From Myxococcales bacterium (GTDB lineage: Bacteria; Myxococcota_A; Polyangia; Palsa-1104; SHYY01): DNA of 64,000 nt. A program made the position numbers and the translations under genes. The stretch spans positions 1 to 64,000 of the forward strand of contig SHYY01000008.1 in NCBI GenBank assembly GCA_009692555.1. Direction: 5' to 3'. Positions 1-12,773 of this stretch are shown in pieces. The first letter of the stretch is position 1; every line of letters begins with the position of its first letter. Below the pieces are notes generated by a model that was given only the letters and a program-made list of their open reading frames with translations, made no database searches and was not told where the DNA came from.

Positions 1-42
1 ATGGCCTGTGACGTCGAGCTTCTGGTAGGCCAGCATGGGCAT
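1..42 (-). CDS. N-terminal fragment of a protein running off the left edge; resembles the four-helix-bundle (S23/IVP) family start
   Basis: Reverse complement reads ATG CCC ATG CTG GCC TAC CAG AAG CTC GAC GTC (MPMLAYQKLDVTGH...) preceded by AAAGGAGG. 'MLAYQKLDV' resembles four-helix-bundle protein N-termini. Only 14 codons visible. Confidence 0.35.
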   Translation of the reverse strand, partial: MPMLAYQKLDVTGH

Positions 43-124
43 CCTCCTTTGTGGCCAGGGTGGTCGGTTGGCAGGAGGAATTTGTTGCGGGAGGAAGTTC
101 GATTGCCGTCGCTGCGGACGGGAC

Positions 125-154
125 GACTACGACTACGACTACGACTACGACTAC
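125..154. repeat. Perfect hexamer tandem repeat (GACTAC)x5
   Basis: Read directly: gactacgactacgactacgactacgactac. Confidence 0.95.
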
Positions 155-699
155 GTGACGAGCAAGAGCCAGCAAGAGGGCCCCCTCCGCTGTTGAGCAC
201 CCCGGGAGTTGGAGGGTGATCGTCGCCGTTCCGCCGCCGCCGCCGTCGTCGTTGCCATCGCCGGACGGCGAGCAGCGGGGGAAGCGCCCGGGCCATGCGG
301 TTTCGCGGCGCGCAGATCGCGCAAACCCACGTCCCATGCGGCGACGCGCCTCGGCGCCACTATTTCCAACATCGTTTCATGTAGTTCGCGGTCATGTCGC
401 ACCGCGTCGCGTGATCTGTCGCCGCGCTTATTTTTCGGGGCGCAGCTTTTTCCTGAATGGTTCGCGCTGGATCTGCGTGCCGTCGCTTTTCCGCTTGCCA
501 CAGCGAAGGAGCGTTTGCTAGAAACAGCGACGTCGAGGGGATGGATGCTGGGTCCCAATGGGTCGTTTTTCTGGTCGGGTCTTGGGACGTCTTGCTGCAC
601 CCTCTTGCTGCACCTTCTTAACTGCCATTGGCAACCGGAGCGGGTTGCTCTTCTTGATGGCAACTGTCTGACAGTGTGAGTGTTTTTTTGCACGGTTGG

Positions 700-730
700 T
701 TATCCACAGAGGTGGATAGCTTGTGGATAT
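700..730. promoter_or_regulatory. Two DnaA boxes in inverted orientation upstream of dnaA
   Basis: TTATCCACA at 700-708 (perfect consensus); TGTGGATAT at 722-730 (reverse strand ATATCCACA, 1 mismatch). Confidence 0.7.
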
Positions 731-755
731 CTTTGTCGCTTCTCGAAGGGGACGC

Positions 756-2120
<1,365 letters not shown>

Positions 2121-2320
2121 TCACCTCGCGACTCCACCCTCCGCCCTCCGCCCTCACCCCGACCCTCTCCCGCTGGCGAGAGAGGGAGACGATCTCGTCG
2201 GAGAGTGACGATGGGTGACCCTATGTGTTCGTGCTTGAAGCGGCGGATCCGGGGTGGTATGTCGGTGCCTGTGGAAGGCGCTGTGCGATCGGGTGTGGAC
2301 GGTCTGGGGAGAAGCGGGTC

Positions 2321-2459
2321 TGTGGGTAAGATCGGTGCTCTCGGGCAAAGGATCCACGGATCGATTCACAGCGGATCTTCAATCATCCGAAGGCAGTAGG
2401 CCGGTTATCCAGATCTTCACAGGGCCTATTCCGGATCCTTTCTTTTATTTAATAGATCC
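2321..2459. promoter_or_regulatory. Candidate oriC elements (DnaA boxes plus AT-rich unwinding region)
   Basis: TGTGGGTAA 2321-2329 (rc TTACCCACA, 1 mm); TTATCCAGA 2405-2413 (1 mm); AT-rich tttcttttatttaatag 2439-2455 flanked by GGATC/GATCC, in the 413-bp dnaA-dnaN gap. Confidence 0.55.
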
Positions 2460-2533
2460 ATGAAGAGAAAGAGCACTGGGGACACCGTTCTCTTTCAACC
2501 ACGAAACGAAACGACGAACGACGGGAGCAGCCG

Positions 2534-3649
2534 ATGGAGATCAAGATCGAGAAGAACGCGTTCCTCGCTGGACTCGCCCTCGCACAGGGCGTGGCGGATC
2601 GCAAGTCGACCATGCCGATCCTCGCCAACGTTCTCCTGCGCACCGATGGGCGGGACAAGGTCTTCCTCGCCGCCACCGACCTGAATGTCACGGTGACCGC
2701 GGAGCTGCCGGCGAAAGTGGAGAAGGAGGGCGGCCTCACCCTCGGGGCCAAGCAGCTCCACGATATCGTGAAGCAGCTCCCGGGCGAGGAGCTCTCGCTC
2801 AAGCGCGGGGAGAACCACTACGCCGAGATCAAGGCGGGCAAGGTGGACTACCGGATGGTCGGGATGGCCGATCGCGACTACCCGAAGGTGCCGAACCATC
2901 GCGAGGTGACGTTCTCCAAGGTGGACGCGGGGATCCTCCGCGACCTGATCGCCAAGACGTTCTTCTCCATCTCCAGCGACGAGACGCGCTACCACCTGAA
3001 CGGCGTGCTCTTCGAGTGCGACGGCAAGGGCGACAAGGCGCGCGCGCGGATGGTCTCCACCGACGGGCATCGTCTCTCCAAGATCGAGCGTCCGCTGCCC
3101 GGCGGCCCGGAGATCCCGCAGGGGGTGATCATCCCGCGCAAGGGGCTGATGGAGATCCGGCGCGTGCTGGAAGGGGTGAGCGGCGAGATCGAGCTCGGGT
3201 TCCAGCAGGGCCACGCCTTCGTTCGCAACGGGCGGATCGCGGTCTCGGTGAAGCTGATCGAGGCGCAGTTCCCGCCGTTCGAGCAGGTGATCCCGAAGGA
3301 GCACGACAAGCTGTGCGGCCTCGACCGAATCGCCTTCCTGGAGGCGCTGAAGCGCATCTCGCTGATGTCGTCGGACAAGACCTGGGGGATCAAGTTCACC
3401 CTCGAAAAGGGGCTCCTCCGGGTGGCCTCCGACAACCCCGATCTCGGCGACGGTCGCGAGGAGCTCGACGCGGACTACGACGGGCCGGCGCTCACGGTCG
3501 GGTTCAACGCGCGCTACTTCATCGACGTGCTCGGGGAGATCGAGACCCAGCGCGTGCGCCTCGAGCTGGGCAACGAGCTCGATCCCGGAGTGGTCCGGCC
3601 GATCGATGGCGGCGACTACCTCGGCGTGATCATGCCGATGCGGATCTGA
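2534..3649 (+). CDS. dnaN: DNA polymerase III beta sliding clamp
   Basis: MEIKIEKNAFLAGLALAQGVADRKSTMPILANVLL ... GDYLGVIMPMRI; position after dnaA. Confidence 0.97.
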   Translation: MEIKIEKNAFLAGLALAQGVADRKSTMPILANVLLRTDGRDKVFLAATDLNVTVTAELPAKVEKEGGLTLGAKQLHDIVKQLPGEELSLKRGENHYAEIKAGKVDYRMVGMADRDYPKVPNHREVTFSKVDAGILRDLIAKTFFSISSDETRYHLNGVLFECDGKGDKARARMVSTDGHRLSKIERPLPGGPEIPQGVIIPRKGLMEIRRVLEGVSGEIELGFQQGHAFVRNGRIAVSVKLIEAQFPPFEQVIPKEHDKLCGLDRIAFLEALKRISLMSSDKTWGIKFTLEKGLLRVASDNPDLGDGREELDADYDGPALTVGFNARYFIDVLGEIETQRVRLELGNELDPGVVRPIDGGDYLGVIMPMRI

Positions 3650-3677
3650 TCGGGCCCTCGGGCTCTCTTCGCGCCCG

Positions 3678-4787
3678 GTGAGGCTCCTCGCCGTCGAGCT
3701 GGCCGATTTTCGCAACGTCGCGGGGGCGCTCGTCGTGCCGCATCCGCGCTGCAATGTCTTCCACGGCGACAACGGCCAGGGCAAGACCAACCTCCTCGAA
3801 GCGATCTTTCTCGTCGGTACGCTGACCTCGTTTCGCGCCTCGCGGGTGGAGGAGATGGTCCGCTTCGGCGCCACCTTTGCGCGGGCCAGGGCGCGCGTGG
3901 AGCGGAGTGGGCTGGAGCGGCTTTACGAGGTGGAGATCGCCACCCAGCCTGCGCGCAAGGTGGCCCGCGTCGACGGGAAATCGGTGCGGGCGACGGCCGA
4001 CTACTTCGGCGGCTTCAACGTGGTGCTGTTCGCCCCCGATGACCTGCAGCTCCCGCGCGGCGCCCCCGGGGAGAGGCGGCGCTTCCTCGATCGCGCGGTG
4101 TGGAACGCCGAGCCGGCCCTGCTCCGCGAGGCGCAGACCTACGCGCGCCTGCTCAAGTCGCGGAACGCCCTCCTGCGTACCCCGGACGCTGCGCGCCTCG
4201 ACGACCTGCTCGAGGTCTACGATGCGCAGCTGGCCGCGGCGGGTGCGGCGATCGTCGCCCGCCGTCGGCGCTATCTCGGAGCGCTCGCACCCCGCGTCGC
4301 GGTGGCCTTCGAACGCATCACGAAGAGCGGCCTGCCCCTTTGCATCGGTTACCGCACCCGCCAGCAGGGCAGCGACGGGGAGCTGGCCGCCGAGCTCTCT
4401 GCCGCTCTCCGCGCCGACCGCAGAAAGGACTTCGCGCGCGGCTTCACCTCGGCGGGACCGCACGCCGACGATCTCGAGCTCACCCTCGACGGGCGGCCGG
4501 CGGGGCTGTACGGCTCGCAGGGACAGCTCCGGGCGCTGGTGCTGGCGCTGAAGATCGCCGAGATCGAGCAGCTCGACGAGGTGCTCGGCGATGCGCCGAT
4601 CCTCCTGCTCGACGATGTCTCCTCCGAGCTAGACGAGGCGCGCAACGCCGATCTGTTCGCTTTTCTTCGTGAAGTTCGCTGTCAGGTGTTCATCACCACC
4701 ACCCACCCCGCGCACGTCCTGTTGCACCCCGATCCCGGTGCTCGGTGCGATTTTCGAGTGACCGCAGGAACGATCGCACGATCCTGA
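3678..4787 (+). CDS. recF: DNA replication/repair protein RecF (GTG start)
   Basis: GDNGQGKTNLLEAIFL Walker A; LYGSQGQLRALVLALKIAE signature; PILLLDDVSSELD Walker B. Confidence 0.95.
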   Translation: MRLLAVELADFRNVAGALVVPHPRCNVFHGDNGQGKTNLLEAIFLVGTLTSFRASRVEEMVRFGATFARARARVERSGLERLYEVEIATQPARKVARVDGKSVRATADYFGGFNVVLFAPDDLQLPRGAPGERRRFLDRAVWNAEPALLREAQTYARLLKSRNALLRTPDAARLDDLLEVYDAQLAAAGAAIVARRRRYLGALAPRVAVAFERITKSGLPLCIGYRTRQQGSDGELAAELSAALRADRRKDFARGFTSAGPHADDLELTLDGRPAGLYGSQGQLRALVLALKIAEIEQLDEVLGDAPILLLDDVSSELDEARNADLFAFLREVRCQVFITTTHPAHVLLHPDPGARCDFRVTAGTIARS

Positions 4788-4790
4788 TAA

Positions 4791-7481
<2,691 letters not shown>

Positions 7482-7496
7482 TCGATCTAGGGGAGT

Positions 7497-7600
7497 GCGT
7501 GCCGCCCTCCCTCGACGGGCACCCCCCCCCACTCGATCCTGGGGGCAAGCCCCCACCCGTCGAGCCTCCCTTCCTGCTACGGCGGGACTGCCCGCCGGCC
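7497..7600. repeat. GC-rich intergenic multi-hairpin element, copy 1
   Basis: GCGTGCCGCCCTCCC...CTGCTACGGCGGGACTGCCCGCCGG; hairpins TGGGGGC-AA-GCCCCCA and GGCGGG-ACTG-CCCGCC; shares core blocks with 14495-14570. Confidence 0.5.
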
Positions 7601-7754
7601 GTGCCGTGCGCGGCTTTCAGACTCAGTCCCACGCTACCCACTTCGACCAAAACTAGCACCAGCCGCCCTGTCTCGACGATTGCAACCAGACTTGGCCGAA
7701 AAACAGCGAGACCCGAGTCTGACGCGCGGAACTAAAACAGGTAGAGTAGCGCGC

Positions 7755-8780
7755 ATGACAACCGAGCTTCGTCGCACGCGCATGGTGGGCCTCGGGGGCT
7801 TCGTGCCCGAGCGGGTGGTCAAGAACGACGACCTGAAGCAGTGGATGGACACCTCGGATCAGTGGATCCAGGAGCGCACCGGGATCCGCGAGCGGCGCTG
7901 GGTGGACTGGGACAAGAAGATCGGCTCGTCGGACCTGGCGGTGGAGGCGTCGAAGCGCGCGCTCAGCGACGCGGGGATGGTGCCGAAGGACATCCAGATG
8001 GTGATCTTCGCGACGCTGTCGCCCGATCACCTGTTCCCCGGCACGGGCGTGTTCCTGCAGCGAAAGCTCGGGATTCCCGTCGGTGCGGCGGTGCTCGATA
8101 TCCGCCAGCAGTGCACCGGCTTCATCTACGGGACCTCGATCGCCGATCAGTTCATCAAGACCGGGATGTACGACCGGATCCTGGTGATCGGCGCGGAGGT
8201 GCACTCGACCGGGCTCGATCTGTCGACGCGCGGGCGCGATGTCTCGGTGATCTTCGGCGACGGAGCAGGCGCGGCGATCTATGCCCCGGCGGTCGACGAC
8301 GTGAGCTACATCATCTCCAGCCACCTGCACGCCGACGGCAACTCGGCGGAAGATCTTTGGACCGAGTATCCATCGTCGAAGGAGATGCCGCAGCTCGATC
8401 CGGCCGAGGTGGCGGAGGGGAAGACGCGCCACTTTCCGCAGATGAAGGGGCGCCAGGTGTTCAAGCACGCGGTGCCGAGGATGGCGGAGTCGGTGTTCGA
8501 GGCGCTGGCGCGGAACGGGGTGCCGCTCGCCGATCTCAAGATGCTCATCCCGCATCAGGCAAATCTACGGATCAACGAGTACGTGCAGAAGCAGATCCTC
8601 GGGCTGCCCGACGACAGGGTCTACAACAACATCCAGCGCTACGGGAACACCACGGCGGCGTCGATTCCGCTGGCGCTCTACGATTGCCGGCGCGAGGGCA
8701 AGGTGCAAAAGGGCGATCTGGTGTGCCTCGCCGCGTTCGGCGCCGGCTTCACCTGGGGCTCGGTGCTGATGAAGCTGTAG
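7755..8780 (+). CDS. 3-oxoacyl-ACP synthase III (FabH-like ketoacyl synthase)
   Basis: MVGLGGFVPERVVKNDDL; DIRQQCTGFIYG active-site Cys; IPHQANLRINEYVQ; YGNTTAASIPLAL. Confidence 0.9.
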   Translation: MTTELRRTRMVGLGGFVPERVVKNDDLKQWMDTSDQWIQERTGIRERRWVDWDKKIGSSDLAVEASKRALSDAGMVPKDIQMVIFATLSPDHLFPGTGVFLQRKLGIPVGAAVLDIRQQCTGFIYGTSIADQFIKTGMYDRILVIGAEVHSTGLDLSTRGRDVSVIFGDGAGAAIYAPAVDDVSYIISSHLHADGNSAEDLWTEYPSSKEMPQLDPAEVAEGKTRHFPQMKGRQVFKHAVPRMAESVFEALARNGVPLADLKMLIPHQANLRINEYVQKQILGLPDDRVYNNIQRYGNTTAASIPLALYDCRREGKVQKGDLVCLAAFGAGFTWGSVLMKL

Positions 8781-8803
8781 CTTCCGCTACTGCTAGCGGA
8801 AGC
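8780..8803. terminator. Bidirectional hairpin between convergent genes
   Basis: GCTTCCGCTA-CTGC-TAGCGGAAGC, perfect 10-bp stem spanning both stop codons. Confidence 0.65.
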
Positions 8804-9803
8804 AGTCGGCGAACGAGATGAAGCGGCCGACGGAGGGGTAGTAGTAGGCCCACAGGAAGCACATCTCGTTGTCCTCGGCCGACTGCCCGAACATGTAGGT
8901 CTTCTGGCCGTTGTTCTGGTAGTGGCACTGCCAGCGCAGGCCCTCGCCGGCGGCGAAGGTTTGCAGATGGGCGTCGTCCCAGGTGACGAAGGGCGGGTTG
9001 TCGTAGGGCTGGCCCATGGTCAGGTTGGTGCCGGCGGCGGCGCTCGACGACTTGTCGATGGTCATCAGGGTGCCGCGCTTGTGCTGGTGGGTGGTGAGGC
9101 CGAACATCTTGATCCCCGGCGGCATCTTGAAGAAGGCCGGGGGCAGGGTGGTGGCGCCGGGGGGAACGCCCTTGCCGCCGAACATCTTGTCGAGCGGGCT
9201 CACCGAGCCGCAGAACATGATGTCGGCCTTCTCGTATGCGGCGGCCTTGCCGACGGTGAGGCGGATGTCGCCCTGGCCGACGATCGCCTTGGCGGTGGAG
9301 TTGATGTAGTGGGCCTCGATCTTCACCATGTCGCCGGCCTCGAAGTGGTAGGCGGCGCCGGAAGGGAGGGGCAGCGCGTTGTTGTCCTGGCTCTCGGCGA
9401 TGTAGATCGGGATGTCGCCGCCCGCGATGTCGAGGGGCTGGCACTCGTAGACCTCCTTCTTCTCGGTGGCCTCCTTCGACTTGAAGAAGATGAGGTGATG
9501 GGAGCCGGGGGCGAGGGTGGCGTCGAGGCGGATGACATCGATCGCCGTCGTGGTGGGGAGCTTGAAGCGGGTGCAGACGGTCTTTTCCTTGCCGGCGTCG
9601 AGCGGGATCGGGCCGATGCCAAGGGTGAGCACCTCGGTGACCGCCATTGCGAGATCGGAACCGGGAGGCACGGCGAGGTCGGAGCCTGGAAGTGGGGCGC
9701 CGTCACCGACAGAGACGCCGAGATCGGACGCGCCCGGGGGAACGCTGGCGCCGCCGCAGCTGGCCAGGAGAAGGGCGGCGAGGAGAGCAGGAAAGCGACG
9801 CAT
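8793..9803 (-). CDS. Lipoprotein resembling copper type II ascorbate-dependent monooxygenase (PHM-like) domain
   Basis: Lipobox MRRFPALLAALLLASC; LTTHQHKRGTLM and CHYQNNGQKTYMFGQSAEDNEMCFLWAYYYP resemble the C-terminal Cu-monooxygenase fold. Confidence 0.6.
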   Translation of the reverse strand: MRRFPALLAALLLASCGGASVPPGASDLGVSVGDGAPLPGSDLAVPPGSDLAMAVTEVLTLGIGPIPLDAGKEKTVCTRFKLPTTTAIDVIRLDATLAPGSHHLIFFKSKEATEKKEVYECQPLDIAGGDIPIYIAESQDNNALPLPSGAAYHFEAGDMVKIEAHYINSTAKAIVGQGDIRLTVGKAAAYEKADIMFCGSVSPLDKMFGGKGVPPGATTLPPAFFKMPPGIKMFGLTTHQHKRGTLMTIDKSSSAAAGTNLTMGQPYDNPPFVTWDDAHLQTFAAGEGLRWQCHYQNNGQKTYMFGQSAEDNEMCFLWAYYYPSVGRFISFADCFR

Positions 9804-9944
9804 GGAGCCTCCGAACGGTGGAAAAATACACGGTAGCTGTGGCGTGGCTCAGGCGCCAACGAATTCGGAGAATGCGTACTGTGCCTGATCGACCCGCCGC
9901 AGGCGGCACAGCAGCGTCCCCAGGGTCTTCGGGGACTCCGTCCC

Positions 9945-10355
9945 CTACGGCTCGTAGCGCTTGATCCCGAGGAGGAGGTCCATCGTGGCCTGGTCGGCGT
10001 CGGGGAATGGGTACTGCTCGAACTCGTCGGAGGTGACCCAGCGGAAGTCCTTCACGCGGCGGGCGCGCACCGGGCGGGTCGCGTCGAGGGTGGCGGCGTA
10101 GAGGCAGAGGGCGACCGCGTAGCCATCGTAGACGTGGTGCTTCTCGGTGAGCTTCTGGCCGATCACGGCCTCGGCGTCGATGCGCTCGCGGAGCTCGCGC
10201 TTGAGGGCGTCCTCGTCGCGCTCGCCCTCCTCGGCGCGGCCGCCGGGGAACTCCCAGAGCAGCGGCAGCACCGCCTGATCGCGCCTTTGCGTGATGAGGT
10301 ACCGGCCGTCCCGCTCGACCACCGCGGCGACCACCCGGATCATCTTTGCTGCCAT
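9945..10355 (-). CDS. MutT-like NUDIX hydrolase
   Basis: VVAAVVERDGRYLITQRR...LWEFPGGRAEEGERDEDALKRELRERI (near-canonical Nudix box). Confidence 0.85.
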   Translation of the reverse strand: MAAKMIRVVAAVVERDGRYLITQRRDQAVLPLLWEFPGGRAEEGERDEDALKRELRERIDAEAVIGQKLTEKHHVYDGYAVALCLYAATLDATRPVRARRVKDFRWVTSDEFEQYPFPDADQATMDLLLGIKRYEP

Positions 10356-10402
10356 GGCGCGGAGTCTAGGTTCGGCGGGCGCTCAAGTCAAAAACGAGGG
10401 CC

Positions 10403-11503
10403 TCACGATTTCTGGCTGGCGAAGTAGATCAGCGTGCCGATCACAACGGCGAGGAAGAGGAAGAAGAGGAGGAGCTTGAAGACGCTCCAGGGGGCCTTGC
10501 CGACCACCTCGCCGGTCTGGCCGTTGACGAGGAAGCGGTAGACCTTTTCTTGATAGCGGTAGGCGGCGATCCACACGGGGAGGAGGACGTGCTTGTAGGT
10601 GAGGGCGCTGTAGTCGTTGTGGACCTGGAGGCTGCGGTGGGTATCGCCGCCGACGTCGCGGCCGCAGCGGCTCTGCTGCTCGCTCTCGATGCGCGCCTGG
10701 GCCTTGGCCCAGCCGTCCTGGAGGCCGACGGCGTACTCCTCGGCGCTCCAGCCGGCGAGGTAGGCGGGGACGTAGGGCTTGAGCTGCTTCGTGTCGAAGG
10801 TCTTCAGGTGCTCGGCGAGGTTGTCGGGGAGGCCCTTCGAGGCGCACACGAGGAGGTCGTCGTAGACGTCCTTGCGCTGGCCCCAGGCGTTCGACCACTC
10901 GGTGCGCTGCACGCGGCGGGTTTTCGCGACGGTCTGGCCGTTCTCCTGGGTGGTGAACTCCTCCTCCTCGTAGTAGTGGCGACCGCGCTCGGCGCGCCAC
11001 TGGGAGTCGACGCGCGCGTCGTAGGTCCAGAAGGGGACGTAGACGCCGTTGACCTCCTGCACCTTGGCGAGGTGCTTGAGATCGCCCGGGCGGAACCAGA
11101 GCTTGCCGAGCCAGCGTGCGAAGGCGGCGTTGGCGGTCTTCTTGTCGACGGCGAAGGGGAGCAGCGACTCGGGGCGGATCGCGTTGGCGTTCTCCGCCTG
11201 ATCGAGCACCTTCGAGGAGCCGCAGAAGGCGCACTTCGTCGACGTGACACCGCCTTGGAAGGAGACGTTGGCGCCGCACTCCTGACAGCGATGGACGCGC
11301 ACCGCCGCGCCGAGGCCCTTCGGGGCCGACCCGAAGCCGGCGAAGAGATCGCGCTCGACCACCTGGTGGTGGCCGTCCTGCGGCACCTCGCGGACGAAGC
11401 CGCAGTGGCCGCACTTGAGCTTGCCGCTCGTGGCATCGAAGGCCAGCTCGGCGCCGCAGTTTTCGCAGCGGAACCTCTGGGCCTGCACTTCTCCGTTGGC
11501 CAT
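10403..11503 (-). CDS. Zinc-ribbon protein with C-terminal TM segment (YdjG-like)
   Basis: Internal ATG MANGEVQAQRFRCENCGAELAFDATSGKLKCGHCG; second CxxC pair RCQECGANVSF...KCAFCGSS; C-term FKLLLFFLFLAVVIGTLIYFA. Longer ORF to 12550 rejected. Confidence 0.7.
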   Translation of the reverse strand: MANGEVQAQRFRCENCGAELAFDATSGKLKCGHCGFVREVPQDGHHQVVERDLFAGFGSAPKGLGAAVRVHRCQECGANVSFQGGVTSTKCAFCGSSKVLDQAENANAIRPESLLPFAVDKKTANAAFARWLGKLWFRPGDLKHLAKVQEVNGVYVPFWTYDARVDSQWRAERGRHYYEEEEFTTQENGQTVAKTRRVQRTEWSNAWGQRKDVYDDLLVCASKGLPDNLAEHLKTFDTKQLKPYVPAYLAGWSAEEYAVGLQDGWAKAQARIESEQQSRCGRDVGGDTHRSLQVHNDYSALTYKHVLLPVWIAAYRYQEKVYRFLVNGQTGEVVGKAPWSVFKLLLFFLFLAVVIGTLIYFASQKS

Positions 11504-11623
11504 GGGCCTCTCCTTCGTGCGCGGGCTTGTGTCCGCTTGTGCCTTGGCGGGCGGGCGATTATTATTCCTGGCCTCACCTTGGCGCAAGGGTAAGCAACGG
11601 CGGACTAACGGAGGACACGGGCG

Positions 11624-12730
11624 ATGGGAATCTTCGATTTCGTGAAGCAGGGCGTGCGCGACATGTCGATCGCGCGTCCCGAGAGCGCCAAGGCGCTGCC
11701 GATCTACAAGCACCCCGATCAGACCATCCCGATGAAGGCGCAGCTGACGGTGATGGCCGATGAGATCGCGTTCTTCTACAAGGACGGGACGCTGGTCGGG
11801 CAGATCGGGCCGGGGCGCCACACCCTGGAGACCTCGAACATCCCGTTCCTCGACATCATCGTCGACAAGTTCACCGGCGGAAACGTCCTCAAGGCGGAGG
11901 TGTGGTTCGTCACCATGCGCGAGATCGCCGGGCTGAAGTTCGGCGGGCGGATCGGCGCGCAGGAGGACCCCAAGTCGGGGGTGCCGGTGGAGACGATGGT
12001 CCATGGGGACTACTCGATCCAGGTGAACGACGCGACCAAGTTCATCGCCTTCTTCGGCCTCCGGGCGATCGCCAGCGAGGACGAGTTCACGGGGTGGTTT
12101 CGCAACCAGGTGCTGAAGGTGATCCGCGACCGGATCGCCGAGCTGCTGGTGAAGAAGAAGTGGCCGCTGCTCGATGTCACCTCGGGGGCCTACACCGAGG
12201 AGATCGAGGAGGACGTGATCCTCGGTGTGAAGAAGCACCTCGCGTCGTACGGCGTCGATGTGGTGCGGCTCGGCAACTTCGAGATATCGATCGGCGAGGA
12301 GGATGGCAAGAACCTGAAGAAGCTCTACACCGACGCGGCCTACATCCGGATGTCGGGGGGCATGGCGGGCTACCAGCAGTTCGCGGCGGGGAAGGCGATG
12401 ATGGGCGCGGGCGAGGGGATGGCCAAGGGCGGCGGCGAGGGTGGCGGGGGCGGGATGCTGGCCGGGGCGGGGCTCGGGGTCGGGGTCGGGATGGCCAACA
12501 TGTTCAACCAGCAGCAGCATCCGCCGCCGCAGGCTCCGCAGGCTCCGCAAGCGCCTGCGGGCGCCGGGCAGGTGACGTGTGGGGCGTGCAACAAGCTGGT
12601 CGCCGCCGGGAAGTTCTGCGCCGAGTGCGGGCAGACGCTGGCGCCGGCGAAGGCGTTCTGCGCGAACTGCGGGCAGCAGATGGCCGCGGGCTCGAAGTTC
12701 TGCCCCGGCTGCGGGAGCAAGACGGCGTAG
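11624..12730 (+). CDS. SPFH-domain protein (YdjI/virion-core-like) with C-terminal double zinc ribbon
   Basis: MGIFDFVKQGVRDMSIARPE... SPFH-like core; C-term CGACNKLVAAGKFCAECG and CANCGQQMAAGSKFCPGCG. Confidence 0.75.
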   Translation: MGIFDFVKQGVRDMSIARPESAKALPIYKHPDQTIPMKAQLTVMADEIAFFYKDGTLVGQIGPGRHTLETSNIPFLDIIVDKFTGGNVLKAEVWFVTMREIAGLKFGGRIGAQEDPKSGVPVETMVHGDYSIQVNDATKFIAFFGLRAIASEDEFTGWFRNQVLKVIRDRIAELLVKKKWPLLDVTSGAYTEEIEEDVILGVKKHLASYGVDVVRLGNFEISIGEEDGKNLKKLYTDAAYIRMSGGMAGYQQFAAGKAMMGAGEGMAKGGGEGGGGGMLAGAGLGVGVGMANMFNQQQHPPPQAPQAPQAPAGAGQVTCGACNKLVAAGKFCAECGQTLAPAKAFCANCGQQMAAGSKFCPGCGSKTA

Positions 12731-12773
12731 CGGCGGTTCTCACCCGATCACAAATCACGACCAGGAGACATTC

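Noticed and set aside
151-693. Overlapping ORFs (151-693 minus, 209-679 plus) upstream of dnaA
   Set aside because: Overlapping multi-frame low-complexity ORFs without motifs or convincing ribosome-binding sites; likely non-coding.
11504-12550. N-terminal extension of the zinc-ribbon ORF (10403-12550)
   Set aside because: Extension is antisense to the SPFH gene; natural start MANGEVQAQRFRCENCG lies at 11503.
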